Below, piece by piece: positions 8,245 to 16,495 of a DNA stretch of 36,979 bases. Source of the DNA: Planctomycetota bacterium (GTDB lineage: Bacteria; Planctomycetota; Planctomycetia; Isosphaerales; Isosphaeraceae); assembly GCA_021791715.1 (NCBI GenBank), contig JAJYWB010000063.1:1-36979 (forward strand), in the 5' to 3' direction. How positions within the stretch are numbered: the first letter of the stretch is position 1; each line of letters begins with the position of its first letter. A program made the position numbers and the translations under genes. Below the pieces are notes generated by a model. It made no database searches. It was not told the DNA's origin and saw only the letters and a list, made by a program, of their open reading frames with translations.

Positions 8245-8591
8245 TGATAAGTCTCCTAAGCTTAACAAAAAAACATGAGAATTTATCGATCGATCCTTTC
8301 CCTCCTTTTGCAAATCCAAGCGCGATTCCGCCCGGCTCGTGAAATATCGACAATCGCCGATCGGAACATTTCGACGAAATCCACGAGCGATCGGCCGATC
8401 GCGCTCGTCGTCGGTTTTCGATCCGTAAGGTAGGTGCAAATGCGGCGCCGAAGGCCGATTTTCCGGCGCCTTGAACCTTTCATTTTGCCTATTTTACCAG
8501 TCTCGTGGTCGAGGTGTCGACCCGAGGTCGGCTCTCGCGGCGTGGGCGATCGCACGCGATCGATCGCGATCCGGCTCGCATGTCGTCTGGA
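8245..8591. other. Intergenic region between yqgE-like gene and otsA, with one GC hairpin
   Basis: Apart from a short arginine-rich open frame without supporting signals, no gene is seen. A hairpin with stem GGCGCCG/CGGCGCC lies at 8444-8470. Flanking sequences (GCAAATG before, CATTTTGC after) extend the symmetry imperfectly. On the minus strand it sits after the yqgE-like stop and before otsA, so it may be a terminator or a leader structure. It has no clear T-run. Confidence 0.4.
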
Positions 8592-9146
8592 TTAGTTGAC
8601 GTGGGGATCTTCGGGCATTCGTTTTATGCCGAGGTATTCCGATAATTTCTTGGCGTTCGCCGCGCGTACGACCTCGTCCCAGATGTCGTCGTCGTCCTCG
8701 CGGAAAACGTGCTCGATTTCGGCGGGGAGAGTCATCCACGTTTCGTAATCGAACTCGCTTTCGAGCTGTCCCGAGCCCCAACCCGCGTAATTGACGACGA
8801 CGAGCGAAGGCTCGATCCGACTTCGGATCGCCGCACGAACCTTCTCGGGGTCGACGCAGCAATAAACCCCCGGGATGATCGTCCGATCGGCTAGATCGGG
8901 ATCGTCGTGCACGATCATCAGCGGACCGGGCACGGGGCCCCCCACAAGGACGCGTTTCTCCCACTCGAACGGTTCGTCCAAAACCTGGTCGGCGATCTCG
9001 CCGACCGTCGTCTCGGACGGTCGATTGAGCACGATCCCGTGCGCCCCCTCCTCGGTATGCTCGATCATCAAGATCACCGTGCGTTCGAAAAACGGCGTCT
9101 CCAAGGTCGGCGCCGCGATCACCAACTGACCTTTCAGTGATTTCAT
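8592..9146 (-). CDS. YqgE/AlgH family protein (UPF0301)
   Basis: A 184-aa member of the YqgE/AlgH (DUF179, UPF0301) family. Diagnostic segments are GQLVIAAPTLETPFFERTVI at the N-terminus, HTEEGAHGIVLNRPS, VGGPVPGPLMIVHDDP and YAGWGSGQLESEF. The family is widespread, single-domain and cytoplasmic; its biochemical role is not firmly known, and the AlgH name comes from alginate regulation in Pseudomonas. Length is typical. The start ATG 9146 has GAG about 9 nt upstream. It precedes otsA on the same strand but with a 347-bp gap, so co-transcription is uncertain. Confidence 0.94.
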   Translation of the reverse strand: MKSLKGQLVIAAPTLETPFFERTVILMIEHTEEGAHGIVLNRPSETTVGEIADQVLDEPFEWEKRVLVGGPVPGPLMIVHDDPDLADRTIIPGVYCCVDPEKVRAAIRSRIEPSLVVVNYAGWGSGQLESEFDYETWMTLPAEIEHVFREDDDDIWDEVVRAANAKKLSEYLGIKRMPEDPHVN

Positions 9147-9209
9147 GATCGAATGCTCATAAAGTTGGAGAACCGATCGGCGACGACGAAACCTTACATC
9201 TGTATCAAC

Positions 9210-10637
9210 TCACTTACTTAGATGCGGATAACGTTGACGAAGCGCCTCGGAAAGCGCGCCCAGTTTTTTGCGTTCGGCCAGCGCGACGAGCGCGTCGAGA
9301 TGCCGATCGACGGGGACGTCGTCGAGTTCGTGCGATCGATAAACCTCGACCGTTTGCATCATCGATTCGGCGCCGAGCCTGGGATCGGTTTGTCCTTTGG
9401 CGTTCTTGATCGAATTGATCGCCGAACCCGCCAAAAAGAGGATATCGGAGAGCATTCCGCGGCGTTCGGCGTCGACCAGGTTGAGGATCAAATTTCCCTG
9501 GTCGAGAGCGCCTGCGCGGGTGATCATCGTCGGCTTGATTCCGGCGATCGGCCGCGAAAGCGCCGTCTCGGAAGCCTCCCATTCGGCGCCGTAGGGGCGA
9601 ATGAACGGAGCGCCGGGGCGAATCGGCCCTGTCTGACGGAAATCGATTCCATCGAGCCGCGCGAGGAAGTCGATCACCTCGCGCCAGATCCCTTTGGTTT
9701 TGACGCCGATTCCGGCGTTATGGCCGTAAATCGCTGGGGGAATCGCGCGGTTTTTGGTCGCCTCGCGCACCATCCGAACGGCGCCGCCGGCGTACGTTTC
9801 GCTGAACATCACCCCTTGCGCGCCCGCGTCGAGCGCCTCGACGACCGTCGCGACGATCTCGTGAGGCGCAGCGCTCACGTGCGCCGCGAAGATCAGGCCG
9901 ATATCGCCGCGCTCGGCCTTGGCGCGCTCGATCGCCGCGATCGCGCGCCGCGTCCGCTCGCCGACGGGGGAATAATCGAGATTGGGGTACAAATCTTCAT
10001 CTTCTTTGATGAACATAAGTAACTTGCATCCCGCGACCTCGGCGACGATCCTTTCGACGTCTTCGGGGGTGATTCCGGCGGTCGGCTTGAGGATCGTTCC
10101 GAAAGCGGGTTCGCCCTCGGGAAAGCGTGCGAGCGTTCGCAATCCCTTTGGGCCGTGAGCCGGCCCGGGGAATGTTCGCAGCACGCGATCGGGGATTGTG
10201 AGCGCGACGAGGCGCGCGTCTTGATTTTCGTACATGTCGAAGATGACCGCGCCCGCGACGGTGTGGAGGATATCGCACGACGTGAGATGACCGTCGGGCT
10301 GGAGCATCATCTTGAGGGGGAACGCGACATGGAGCAGGCCGATTTTGCCGGTCGAGTCGAACGCGTCGACCCCCGCGGCCGAGGCCGAGCACGCCGCGAG
10401 GAGCGATCCCGGAGGGGGGTTTTTGATCCCGCTCGTCGCGTGATAGCTGATCTCCTCGACCGCTTTCTCGAGCTTGAGCGACCTCAAGACCAAGAAATAG
10501 GATGCGACGATATGATCATCCATCGCCGGCGGGGGATTTTCCCGCAACCTCTCGCCGACGATCTCGCGGAGTTTCGTTTCGCGTTCATCGGCGTCGTGCC
10601 GCAACGATTCAAGCAACCGACCTTCGACTGGTTTCAT
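9210..10637 (-). CDS. RuBisCO-like protein (form IV-type large-subunit homologue)
   Basis: This 475-aa protein has the RuBisCO large-subunit fold: an N-terminal domain (to about 165) and a TIM-barrel with GTILKPTAGITPEDV (about 180-194) and LLMFIKEDEDL (207-216). The carbamylated-lysine metal site is retained as Lys211, Asp213 and Glu214, and the first catalytic Lys as Lys184. The second (Lys177 of plant RuBisCO) is replaced by Thr186, His-Arg 294-295 appears as His306-Asn307 in YGHNAGIG, and no typical loop-6 lysine motif is seen. It is therefore unlikely to fix CO2. Form IV proteins act as enolases, isomerases or decarboxylases in methionine salvage or sugar-acid breakdown; no such neighbours are here. 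ATG 10637 has GGGAGGA about 10 nt upstream. Confidence 0.9.
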   Translation of the reverse strand: MKPVEGRLLESLRHDADERETKLREIVGERLRENPPPAMDDHIVASYFLVLRSLKLEKAVEEISYHATSGIKNPPPGSLLAACSASAAGVDAFDSTGKIGLLHVAFPLKMMLQPDGHLTSCDILHTVAGAVIFDMYENQDARLVALTIPDRVLRTFPGPAHGPKGLRTLARFPEGEPAFGTILKPTAGITPEDVERIVAEVAGCKLLMFIKEDEDLYPNLDYSPVGERTRRAIAAIERAKAERGDIGLIFAAHVSAAPHEIVATVVEALDAGAQGVMFSETYAGGAVRMVREATKNRAIPPAIYGHNAGIGVKTKGIWREVIDFLARLDGIDFRQTGPIRPGAPFIRPYGAEWEASETALSRPIAGIKPTMITRAGALDQGNLILNLVDAERRGMLSDILFLAGSAINSIKNAKGQTDPRLGAESMMQTVEVYRSHELDDVPVDRHLDALVALAERKKLGALSEALRQRYPHLSK

Positions 10638-10818
10638 AAACGATCGTTCCTCCCGATGAGAGCATACCAGAGCGAAAGGCGCTGCGAAACGCCCGTGAGC
10701 CGGAAAGCGATCGAGAAGAGACGAGGGACCGGATGGAACGGTTTCGAGACGTTCGACCGAAGGCGATCCGGAAAATCCGGTCGCCGAGACGCCGGGTCGA
10801 TACATTCGACAATTTTCA

Positions 10819-10851
10819 TAATATAATATTTATAATTAAAATATTATATTA
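10819..10851. repeat. AT-only perfect inverted repeat
   Basis: Positions 10819-10831 (TAATATAATATTT) are perfectly repeated in inverted form at 10839-10851 around a 7-nt loop. The entire block, and about 15 bp on its right, contains no G or C, in otherwise GC-rich DNA. It lies about 180 bp upstream of the RuBisCO-like gene start. It could be a regulator site, an easily melted promoter element, or a neutral cruciform-prone sequence. Confidence 0.8.
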
Positions 10852-10963
10852 AATTAATAATATTAGATTAGTCTGCCTGGTGAATCTTTCGGTCGGCGGC
10901 GTTCCATCGTGTGCGGCGTCGAGGAGCTTGATCGGCGGCGAAGAAAAATAAACATGAAAATGC

Positions 10964-11190
10964 GGCTCACCAGGAGGTTCGCCCTCCCAATTTTGGGTTC
11001 ACCCTCCCAATTTTGGGTTCACCCTCCCAATTTTGGGTTCACCCTCCCGATTTTGGGTTGGCCCGTCGGATATAGGGTTCGCCCTCCCAAAATGGTTCGA
11101 CTTCCTCAATGAAAACATGTCGGCTCACCAGGAGGTTCGCCCTCCCAATTTTGGGTTGGCCCGTCGGATACGGGGTTCGCCCTAGAACGC
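10964..11190. repeat. Second cluster of the hairpin-arm / 20-bp repeat family
   Basis: Right-arm sequences GGCTCACCAGGAGGTTCGCC occur at 10964 and 11122, with CCAGG where the 1-670 array has CCGGG. The first is followed by three perfect 20-bp copies of AATTTTGGGTTCACCCTCCC (10989-11048) and one degraded copy. The second is followed by one degraded copy sharing GGGTTGGCCCGTCGGATA with the first. No left arms are present, so the long hairpin is not formed here. The 20-bp unit is the reverse complement relative of the unit at the window ends. Confidence 0.85.
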
Positions 11191-11388
11191 ATCTGGGCAT
11201 GTGGATTTCTTTTCGTCTGGGTTCGATGCTTCATGTCGAGGAAATCGGGGCGACCGGCCGACGATCGGAGACTTCGGGATTTCCAACCCCATTCTTCGCT
11301 CGTTGAATCGACGATCCGCTCGAACAATCGAACGATCGATCGATCGAGGCGGATCGCCGCCGATTTGGAATCAATTTACTTTACACGT

Positions 11389-13410
11389 TTATTCATGTTT
11401 GTCGGGTGAAGCGATCGAGTCGAACGGATGTTTTCCCGTTTCGCCCGGCGGGGTGTTGTCGTGCACGAGCGCGTCGAGCACGCCGACGAAGAACGAGCGA
11501 TCGTCGGCGACGTCGAGGTTGTAAACCGGCAGAGCGGGGCCGGGGACGATCTCGGCGACCGCGGCGACGCCCCCCAGCACGCGTACCGAGTCTCCTTTTT
11601 TGAGATCGCGAGCCATCACCCAGCCTTCGCCGGATTTCCAAAAACGATGATAGATACAAGTGACGATCGGCGCCGAGTCGTTGAGCGTCAGTCGTCTCGT
11701 CTCCCACGGCGGGCTCCGATGCGCGGCGAGGATCGGCTTGAAATGGAGAGCCCCGGTTTTGACGTCCTGGCTTAATACGCGATCGCCGACGTTAAGCGAT
11801 TCGATCGGCCTCGGTCCGTCGATCGTTCGGACGGGCGTCCCCGCGGCGAAACAGTCCGAGAACGTCGGCGCAGGCAACTGAGGAACGGCGTTTTGAACAA
11901 GCGTCACCTTGGAGGGAGGTTGATAACTGTAGCCGACCTTATCAAAATACCATTGTTTCCACGCATCTTCATTATCTTGCAAGTCGGGGGCGTCGAGCGC
12001 GGTTTGGAGCACGGGGACGACGCGTTCGTTGAGCGCCGCGGCCGAAGAGTTCGTTTGTTCAATATCCTGGACGTCGGCGATCAGACGAGCCTGAGCGACC
12101 GAGGCCTTGATGTTCGCCGCGGCGATCATCTCGGCTGTACGCTCTTCGAGAATCGCGAGTTCCATTTGCTCGACGGGCGTCGAAGCGTCGTTGAATCGTC
12201 TCACATCGCTTCCCGACGCGACGATCGGCATCCCGTTGGGGTCGAGCCCCGCGTATCCGTTGAAATTCGAGGCGAGCCGGAACGCGGGAGGCGCGTCGTA
12301 CGTTCGAAGCACCCGAAAGCGAGGCGTGTCGATCAAAAGCCCCCCCGTCGAACCGGGACCGTTCACGGGTTGAACTTTATATTGAATTTGAGAATGAATC
12401 ATATTAACAAGCGTTTCAGCAAAATCCCTGGGGTCGCGTCCCTTAAGCGCCAGGCTCGCCTGGTTGCGGACCTCTTCGGTAGGTGAACCGATCGCGAGCG
12501 CAGCGAGCGTGCGGGATGATTCGCGTCCTGGAATCCGTTTGAGGATGGCGATCTTGAGGAGTTCGACGGCGCGGGTTTTCTCGGGGAAAACGATGCGAAT
12601 CGATGTCACTGCGCGGGGATCGGTGATCGCGGTGAGGTTTTTGAGCGCTTTTTTCTCGAGAATCTCGTCCGAAAGCCAGGTTTTCCATCGTTTCAGCAGC
12701 GGTTCCCAATGGCGATCGGCGGCGGCCTGAGCGTACGCCTCGTCGTCCTCGGCCTCGATTTGTTCGCGCGACATCCAGCGACCGTCGCGTTTGATGAAAC
12801 CGAGACGTTTCCAATCGATATCGCGATACGGGTCGAGATGAACCGCCGTGGTGAAGTGGGCGCGAGCTTCGGGCTTGAGCCCGTGCTCATCGCACCAAAC
12901 TCCGAGCTTATGATGTTCCGGGGCGAGTTTAATGCCGGTAACATGTCTGTATGCTTGTGCTTCAAGCACCCGTCCGTTCGCCTCGAGTTCGCCGACGCGT
13001 TTTCTTCGAGCCTGTTCCATCTCGTTAATTTTGGCTCGACGCGTGTTGTATTGCGAAAGCTTTTCGGCTAACGCTTCGTCCGATTCAACCCGTTTCTTGA
13101 TCGATTCGGCGCTTTTCCATTCTCCTTGATCTTCGATTTGACCCAAAAGACCGCGTGCGAGCGAGTTCGTGGGATCGAATTGGACCGCGAGCGCGAGATG
13201 CTTGGCGCGTTTTTCGGTCATCCCGCGAGCCTCGCACCAAAGCGCCAGTCGAACATGCGCCTCGGCGTCACGTCCCGCCTTGGCGACGAGTTCGTTATAC
13301 GCTTGATCGTCGCCGGCTCGATCCGCGTTTACTGTTGAAGGCGAGTTCGAGCGAGAGGTTGCGGCGTCTCCATCAAGAACGCAGCAAATGAGAAGAATCA
13401 TCGAAAACAT
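11389..13410 (-). CDS. Secreted TPR-like protein with C-terminal polymorphic-toxin-type HINT domain
   Basis: This 673-aa protein starts at ATG 13410 (AGAGGC about 9 nt upstream) with a short hydrophobic leader, a probable signal peptide. Residues about 35-230 are helical with TPR-like repeats (LALWCEARGMTEKRAKHLALA and a similar block near 170-200). A 250-330 region could be HEAT-like. From Cys520 runs a HINT (Hedgehog/intein) domain: CFAAGTPVRTIDGPRPIESL, NVGDRVLSQD, and the end ALVHDN with His650 and Asn652. HINT domains in polymorphic toxins cleave off what follows, but only 21 residues follow Asn652, too few for a known toxin. Planctomycetes carry many such proteins and their role is unclear. 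No immunity gene follows downstream. Confidence 0.88.
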   Translation of the reverse strand: MFSMILLICCVLDGDAATSRSNSPSTVNADRAGDDQAYNELVAKAGRDAEAHVRLALWCEARGMTEKRAKHLALAVQFDPTNSLARGLLGQIEDQGEWKSAESIKKRVESDEALAEKLSQYNTRRAKINEMEQARRKRVGELEANGRVLEAQAYRHVTGIKLAPEHHKLGVWCDEHGLKPEARAHFTTAVHLDPYRDIDWKRLGFIKRDGRWMSREQIEAEDDEAYAQAAADRHWEPLLKRWKTWLSDEILEKKALKNLTAITDPRAVTSIRIVFPEKTRAVELLKIAILKRIPGRESSRTLAALAIGSPTEEVRNQASLALKGRDPRDFAETLVNMIHSQIQYKVQPVNGPGSTGGLLIDTPRFRVLRTYDAPPAFRLASNFNGYAGLDPNGMPIVASGSDVRRFNDASTPVEQMELAILEERTAEMIAAANIKASVAQARLIADVQDIEQTNSSAAALNERVVPVLQTALDAPDLQDNEDAWKQWYFDKVGYSYQPPSKVTLVQNAVPQLPAPTFSDCFAAGTPVRTIDGPRPIESLNVGDRVLSQDVKTGALHFKPILAAHRSPPWETRRLTLNDSAPIVTCIYHRFWKSGEGWVMARDLKKGDSVRVLGGVAAVAEIVPGPALPVYNLDVADDRSFFVGVLDALVHDNTPPGETGKHPFDSIASPDKHE

Positions 13411-13763
13411 GAGATTCGCGCCTCTTAGATTGATGAAATATCAAACGCGGAGCCCGACGATTTGATCTAAATGATTATAGAGACCGCCGGTTTGTTTCGC
13501 AATCGTCCACCGATCACGCGAGAATCTCTCCCATGCGTCGAATACGTACGTGAGTTCGTACTCGCGGCGGTTGAGCAACCGACGAGCGTTTCTCGACGGA
13601 TCGGTGAATCTTAAAGATCGCGCGGTTTCACCGCGGTTCGATTGAAACGGCGAACCGCCTCGTCGAAGCCGATCGCATCGAGGTGAAGGCGATTTCGTCG
13701 AATGATTGAATCGATATTTATTACAGAACAAGAATTCCTTGAATCGAAGACGGCGTTTCCGGC
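13411..13763. other. Intergenic region downstream of aguA, with one hairpin
   Basis: No supported gene. An open frame reaches 13800 but overlaps the aguA end and looks non-coding. A perfect 8-bp stem (GCGGTTCG 13633-13640, CGAACCGC 13651-13658, 10-nt loop) lies about 105 bp past the aguA stop on the minus strand and might end that transcript, though no T-run follows. Confidence 0.4.
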
Positions 13764-14855
13764 TTACCGAACGAATATGGGAACGTCGCGCGTCATGCAA
13801 TGGAGGGTTCCGAGGCCGAGAACGAGGTCGCGACAGTAAACGCCGACGATCTCTCGACCCGGAAACAGGGGCTCCAACGTTTCGAGCGCGATTCGATCCG
13901 CGGGGTCGTTGAATGTGGGAACGAGGACGACTTTGCTCGCGATGTAAAAGTTCGCGTAGCTCGCCGGAAGGCGCTGCTCGTCGAAATACACGGGTCGAGG
14001 CATCGGCAAAGCGACGATCTCGAACGGTTCGCCGGCGAGATCGCGAGCGCGTCGAAGGCGATCGAGGTTTTCGACGAGAGGTTCGTGATTTTCGTCGCTA
14101 CTTGAGTTTTCATAAGCCGCGACGATCACCCCGGGGGCGACGAAACGCGCGATATCGTCGACATGTCCGTGAGTGTCGTCGCCGGCGATTCCTCGATTCA
14201 ACCAGATGATTTGACGAACGCCGAGCTCGGCGGCGAGGATGCGTTCGACCGCGGTTCGTTCGAGCCCTGGATTGCGCTCCTGGATCGGGCTCAGCAGGCA
14301 CTCCTCGGTCGTCAGCAACGTTCCCAGGCCGTCGACGTCGATCGCTCCCCCCTCGAGCGTGAAACGCATTCGCCGGCCTTCAAAATCATAAATAGGAGCG
14401 TGTGTCGGCAACTTTAAATGATCGGCGATCGTTGCGGCGATTCGCGCGTCGCGCTTGTGATTTTCGTACTTGGCCCAACCGTTGAAATTCCAGGCGATCG
14501 CGCGAGCCGAGGCTTGCGGATCGCTCCCCGGTTCGGCGTCGGGGAGGACGATCATCGGACCCGTGTCGCGCAGCCACACCCGGTCGGTTTCAATCGCGTA
14601 AAACGACACGAAACTGAGATCGACGTCGCTTTTCACGAGACGATCGATCACCCGCTCCTCGACGAGCGAATTATCCACAAGTATGTTTACTTGCTCATAT
14701 TCAGCGAGAATGCGGACGACCTCGGCGAAGACCCAATGGACCGGAGAGAATTTACCGGGCCAATCCGATCGTTCGTGCGGCCAAGCGATCCATGTCGACG
14801 ATCGGGGCGCCCACTCGGCGGGGAGTCTCAAGGGACCGGGTTCGAGGAGATTCAT
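13764..14855 (-). CDS. aguA: Agmatine deiminase
   Basis: A 363-aa guanidino-group-modifying enzyme that converts agmatine to N-carbamoylputrescine plus ammonia. Peptidyl-arginine-deiminase/AguA hallmarks are PAEWAPRSSTWIAWPH at the N-terminus, VWLRDTGPM, IAWNFNGWAKY, FTLEGGAIDVDGLGTLLTT, GDDTHGHVDD with the catalytic His, and LHCMTRDVP with catalytic Cys353 near the C-terminus. Its ATG overlaps the aguB stop codon by 4 bp (ATGA), so the two are translationally coupled. Together they form the agmatine-to-putrescine route; arginine decarboxylase is not in the window. Confidence 0.96.
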   Translation of the reverse strand: MNLLEPGPLRLPAEWAPRSSTWIAWPHERSDWPGKFSPVHWVFAEVVRILAEYEQVNILVDNSLVEERVIDRLVKSDVDLSFVSFYAIETDRVWLRDTGPMIVLPDAEPGSDPQASARAIAWNFNGWAKYENHKRDARIAATIADHLKLPTHAPIYDFEGRRMRFTLEGGAIDVDGLGTLLTTEECLLSPIQERNPGLERTAVERILAAELGVRQIIWLNRGIAGDDTHGHVDDIARFVAPGVIVAAYENSSSDENHEPLVENLDRLRRARDLAGEPFEIVALPMPRPVYFDEQRLPASYANFYIASKVVLVPTFNDPADRIALETLEPLFPGREIVGVYCRDLVLGLGTLHCMTRDVPIFVR

Positions 14856-15760
14856 CGCGGATTTCGCTCTGGATCGTCAAGGAATCGTTTAGCGACCGGG
14901 GCGAAGGCGTCGATTCGACGGTCGCGGAGGAACGGCCAGTTGCGTCTGGTTTCTTCTTGAAGGCGAGGATCGCACGCGACGATCAGCGTTTCCTCGGCGT
15001 CGGTCGAGGCTTGCGCGATGACGCGTCCGAACGGGTCGGCGACGAACGATCGTCCCCAAAATTCGAGCCCTCCTTGGGCGGATCCCTCGTGACCGATCCT
15101 GTTAACCGCGGCGACATACACTCCGTTCGCGATCGCGTGGCCCCTCTGGACGGTCGTCCACGCGTCGAGTTGAGCCGCGCCGAATTCGGCTTTTTCGCTC
15201 GGATGCCAGCCGATCGCGGTCGGATAAAAAAGGATATGAGAGCCCATGAGCGCGGTGATTCGCGCTCCTTCGGGATACCACTGATCCCAGCAAATCATAA
15301 CCCCCACGTTGGCGGGTTCGGTGCGGAACGACTGAAAGCCGAGATCGCCGGGGGTGAAATAATACTTTTCGTAATATAAAGGATCGTCTGGGATGTGCAT
15401 TTTGCGATACAGACCGACGATCGACCCGGTTCGGTCGATCACGACCGCCGAGTTGTGATAAAGCCCCGCGGCTCTTCGTTCGAAGATCGGCGCGACGACG
15501 ACGAGCCCCGTTTGTCGGGCGATCGCGCCGATCGCTCGCGAGGTCGGTCCGGGGATCGGCTCGGCGAGGTCGAAGAGCGACGGGTCCTCGACGCGACAAA
15601 AATAGGGCGATCGGAACAGTTCGGGCAGGCACGCGATATCCGCGCCCCGATCGGCCGCGTCGATCAGGCGAGTTTTGGCGTTCACCAGATTCGCCTCGGC
15701 GTCTTCGACGCATCGCATCTGGATCAAGGCGACTTTAAAAGGTTTACCGATTTCCGACAT
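14852..15760 (-). CDS. aguB: N-carbamoylputrescine amidase
   Basis: This 302-aa nitrilase-superfamily amidase hydrolyses N-carbamoylputrescine to putrescine, ammonia and CO2. The Glu-Lys-Cys triad is visible as Glu47 (CLPELFRSPYF), Lys120 (GLYRKMHIPDDP) and Cys157 (VGVMICWDQWYPEGAR). The segment PDDPLYYEKYYFTPGD is typical of this subgroup. ATG 15760 is preferred because homology begins at KPFKVALIQM; the frame is open up to 15871. It is the first gene of the aguB-aguA operon, and its upstream region (15761-15984) is shared with the divergent RidA gene. Confidence 0.96.
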   Translation of the reverse strand: MSEIGKPFKVALIQMRCVEDAEANLVNAKTRLIDAADRGADIACLPELFRSPYFCRVEDPSLFDLAEPIPGPTSRAIGAIARQTGLVVVAPIFERRAAGLYHNSAVVIDRTGSIVGLYRKMHIPDDPLYYEKYYFTPGDLGFQSFRTEPANVGVMICWDQWYPEGARITALMGSHILFYPTAIGWHPSEKAEFGAAQLDAWTTVQRGHAIANGVYVAAVNRIGHEGSAQGGLEFWGRSFVADPFGRVIAQASTDAEETLIVACDPRLQEETRRNWPFLRDRRIDAFAPVAKRFLDDPERNPR

Positions 15761-15984
15761 TAGGATCTCATTGTTTCTTAATGTTAACCGCGAAACGAGG
15801 GGCGAAAAGGTCGCCTTGGCCGTTCCGGCGAAGTTCGATCGGTCGAACATATCGCGCGGCCGAGGCGACATGATACACGATCGTTCGACGCGGGGTGAAC
15901 GTTGATCGGCGCCGATTCGCGGGGTATCGTCTGTATCGGATAATCCTTCGTTACGCGAATTTCACCAGATTCACGAGGAAGACG

Positions 15985-16446
15985 ATGAGCGCCGAAGCCC
16001 GCCTGGAAGAGCTGAAATTGACGCTGCCGCCGGCCCCGAAACCGGTCGCGACGTACCTGACCGCGGTTCTCGTGGGGGACTTGCTTTATGTATCGGGGCA
16101 CGGTCCGCTGAGGGCCGACGGAACGCTTTATACGGGGCGGCTGGGAGACGATCTGGGAATCGCCGAGGGGCAAGCCGCGGCGCGACAGACGGGGCTCGCG
16201 ATCCTCTCGACGTTGAAAAGCCGGCTCGGGTCGCTCGACCGCGTCGTCCGGTTGATCAAAGTGCTGGGGATGGTGAATTGCACCGCGAATTTCCTCGATC
16301 AGCCCAAAGTGATCAACGGATTCTCGGATTTGATGGTCGAGGTTTTCGGCGAGGCGGGACGAGGCGCTCGCAGCGCCGTCGGCATGGGATCGCTGCCCGG
16401 CGGAATCGCGGTCGAGATCGAGGCGATCTTTCAGGTGAAAGAATGA
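15985..16446 (+). CDS. RidA family protein (YjgF/YER057c/UK114)
   Basis: A 153-aa RidA-superfamily protein. These hydrolyse reactive enamine/imine intermediates, best known for 2-aminoacrylate. The family core is seen in VLVGDLLYVSGHGPL, ILSTLKSRLGSLDRVVRL and GARSAVGMGSLPGGIAVEIE. The Arg that binds the substrate carboxylate in RidA is retained (Arg129). At about 153 aa with a long N-terminus it resembles the YjgH/Rid4-7-like subgroup more than classical 128-aa RidA. ATG 15985 follows GAGGAA with 5-6 nt spacing. It is divergent from aguB and followed by a dehydrogenase gene 49 bp later. Confidence 0.93.
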   Translation: MSAEARLEELKLTLPPAPKPVATYLTAVLVGDLLYVSGHGPLRADGTLYTGRLGDDLGIAEGQAAARQTGLAILSTLKSRLGSLDRVVRLIKVLGMVNCTANFLDQPKVINGFSDLMVEVFGEAGRGARSAVGMGSLPGGIAVEIEAIFQVKE

Positions 16447-16495
16447 AAATTCTCGATTTTGTTTAAATCGACGTCCGAAAGATTCGTATATCCGC

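Larger units (their letters stand above)
10638..11388. other. Intergenic region with AT palindrome and second repeat cluster
   Basis: This stretch between the RuBisCO-like gene and the HINT-protein gene holds no supported CDS. It contains the AT-only palindrome at 10819-10851 and the repeat cluster at 10964-11190, both listed separately. The remainder (about 11200-11388) is ordinary GC-rich sequence with several CGATCGATCG runs, and shows no clear terminator for the HINT-protein gene. Confidence 0.5.

Noticed and set aside
8283..8555. 90-codon Arg-rich open frame between otsA and the yqgE-like gene
   Set aside because: No ribosome site or family, composition typical of an off-frame GC-rich sequence, and it overlaps the hairpin at 8444-8470.
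13441..13800. 119-codon open frame overlapping the end of aguA
   Set aside because: Overlaps aguA on the same strand in a different frame, has no ribosome site and no recognisable domain.
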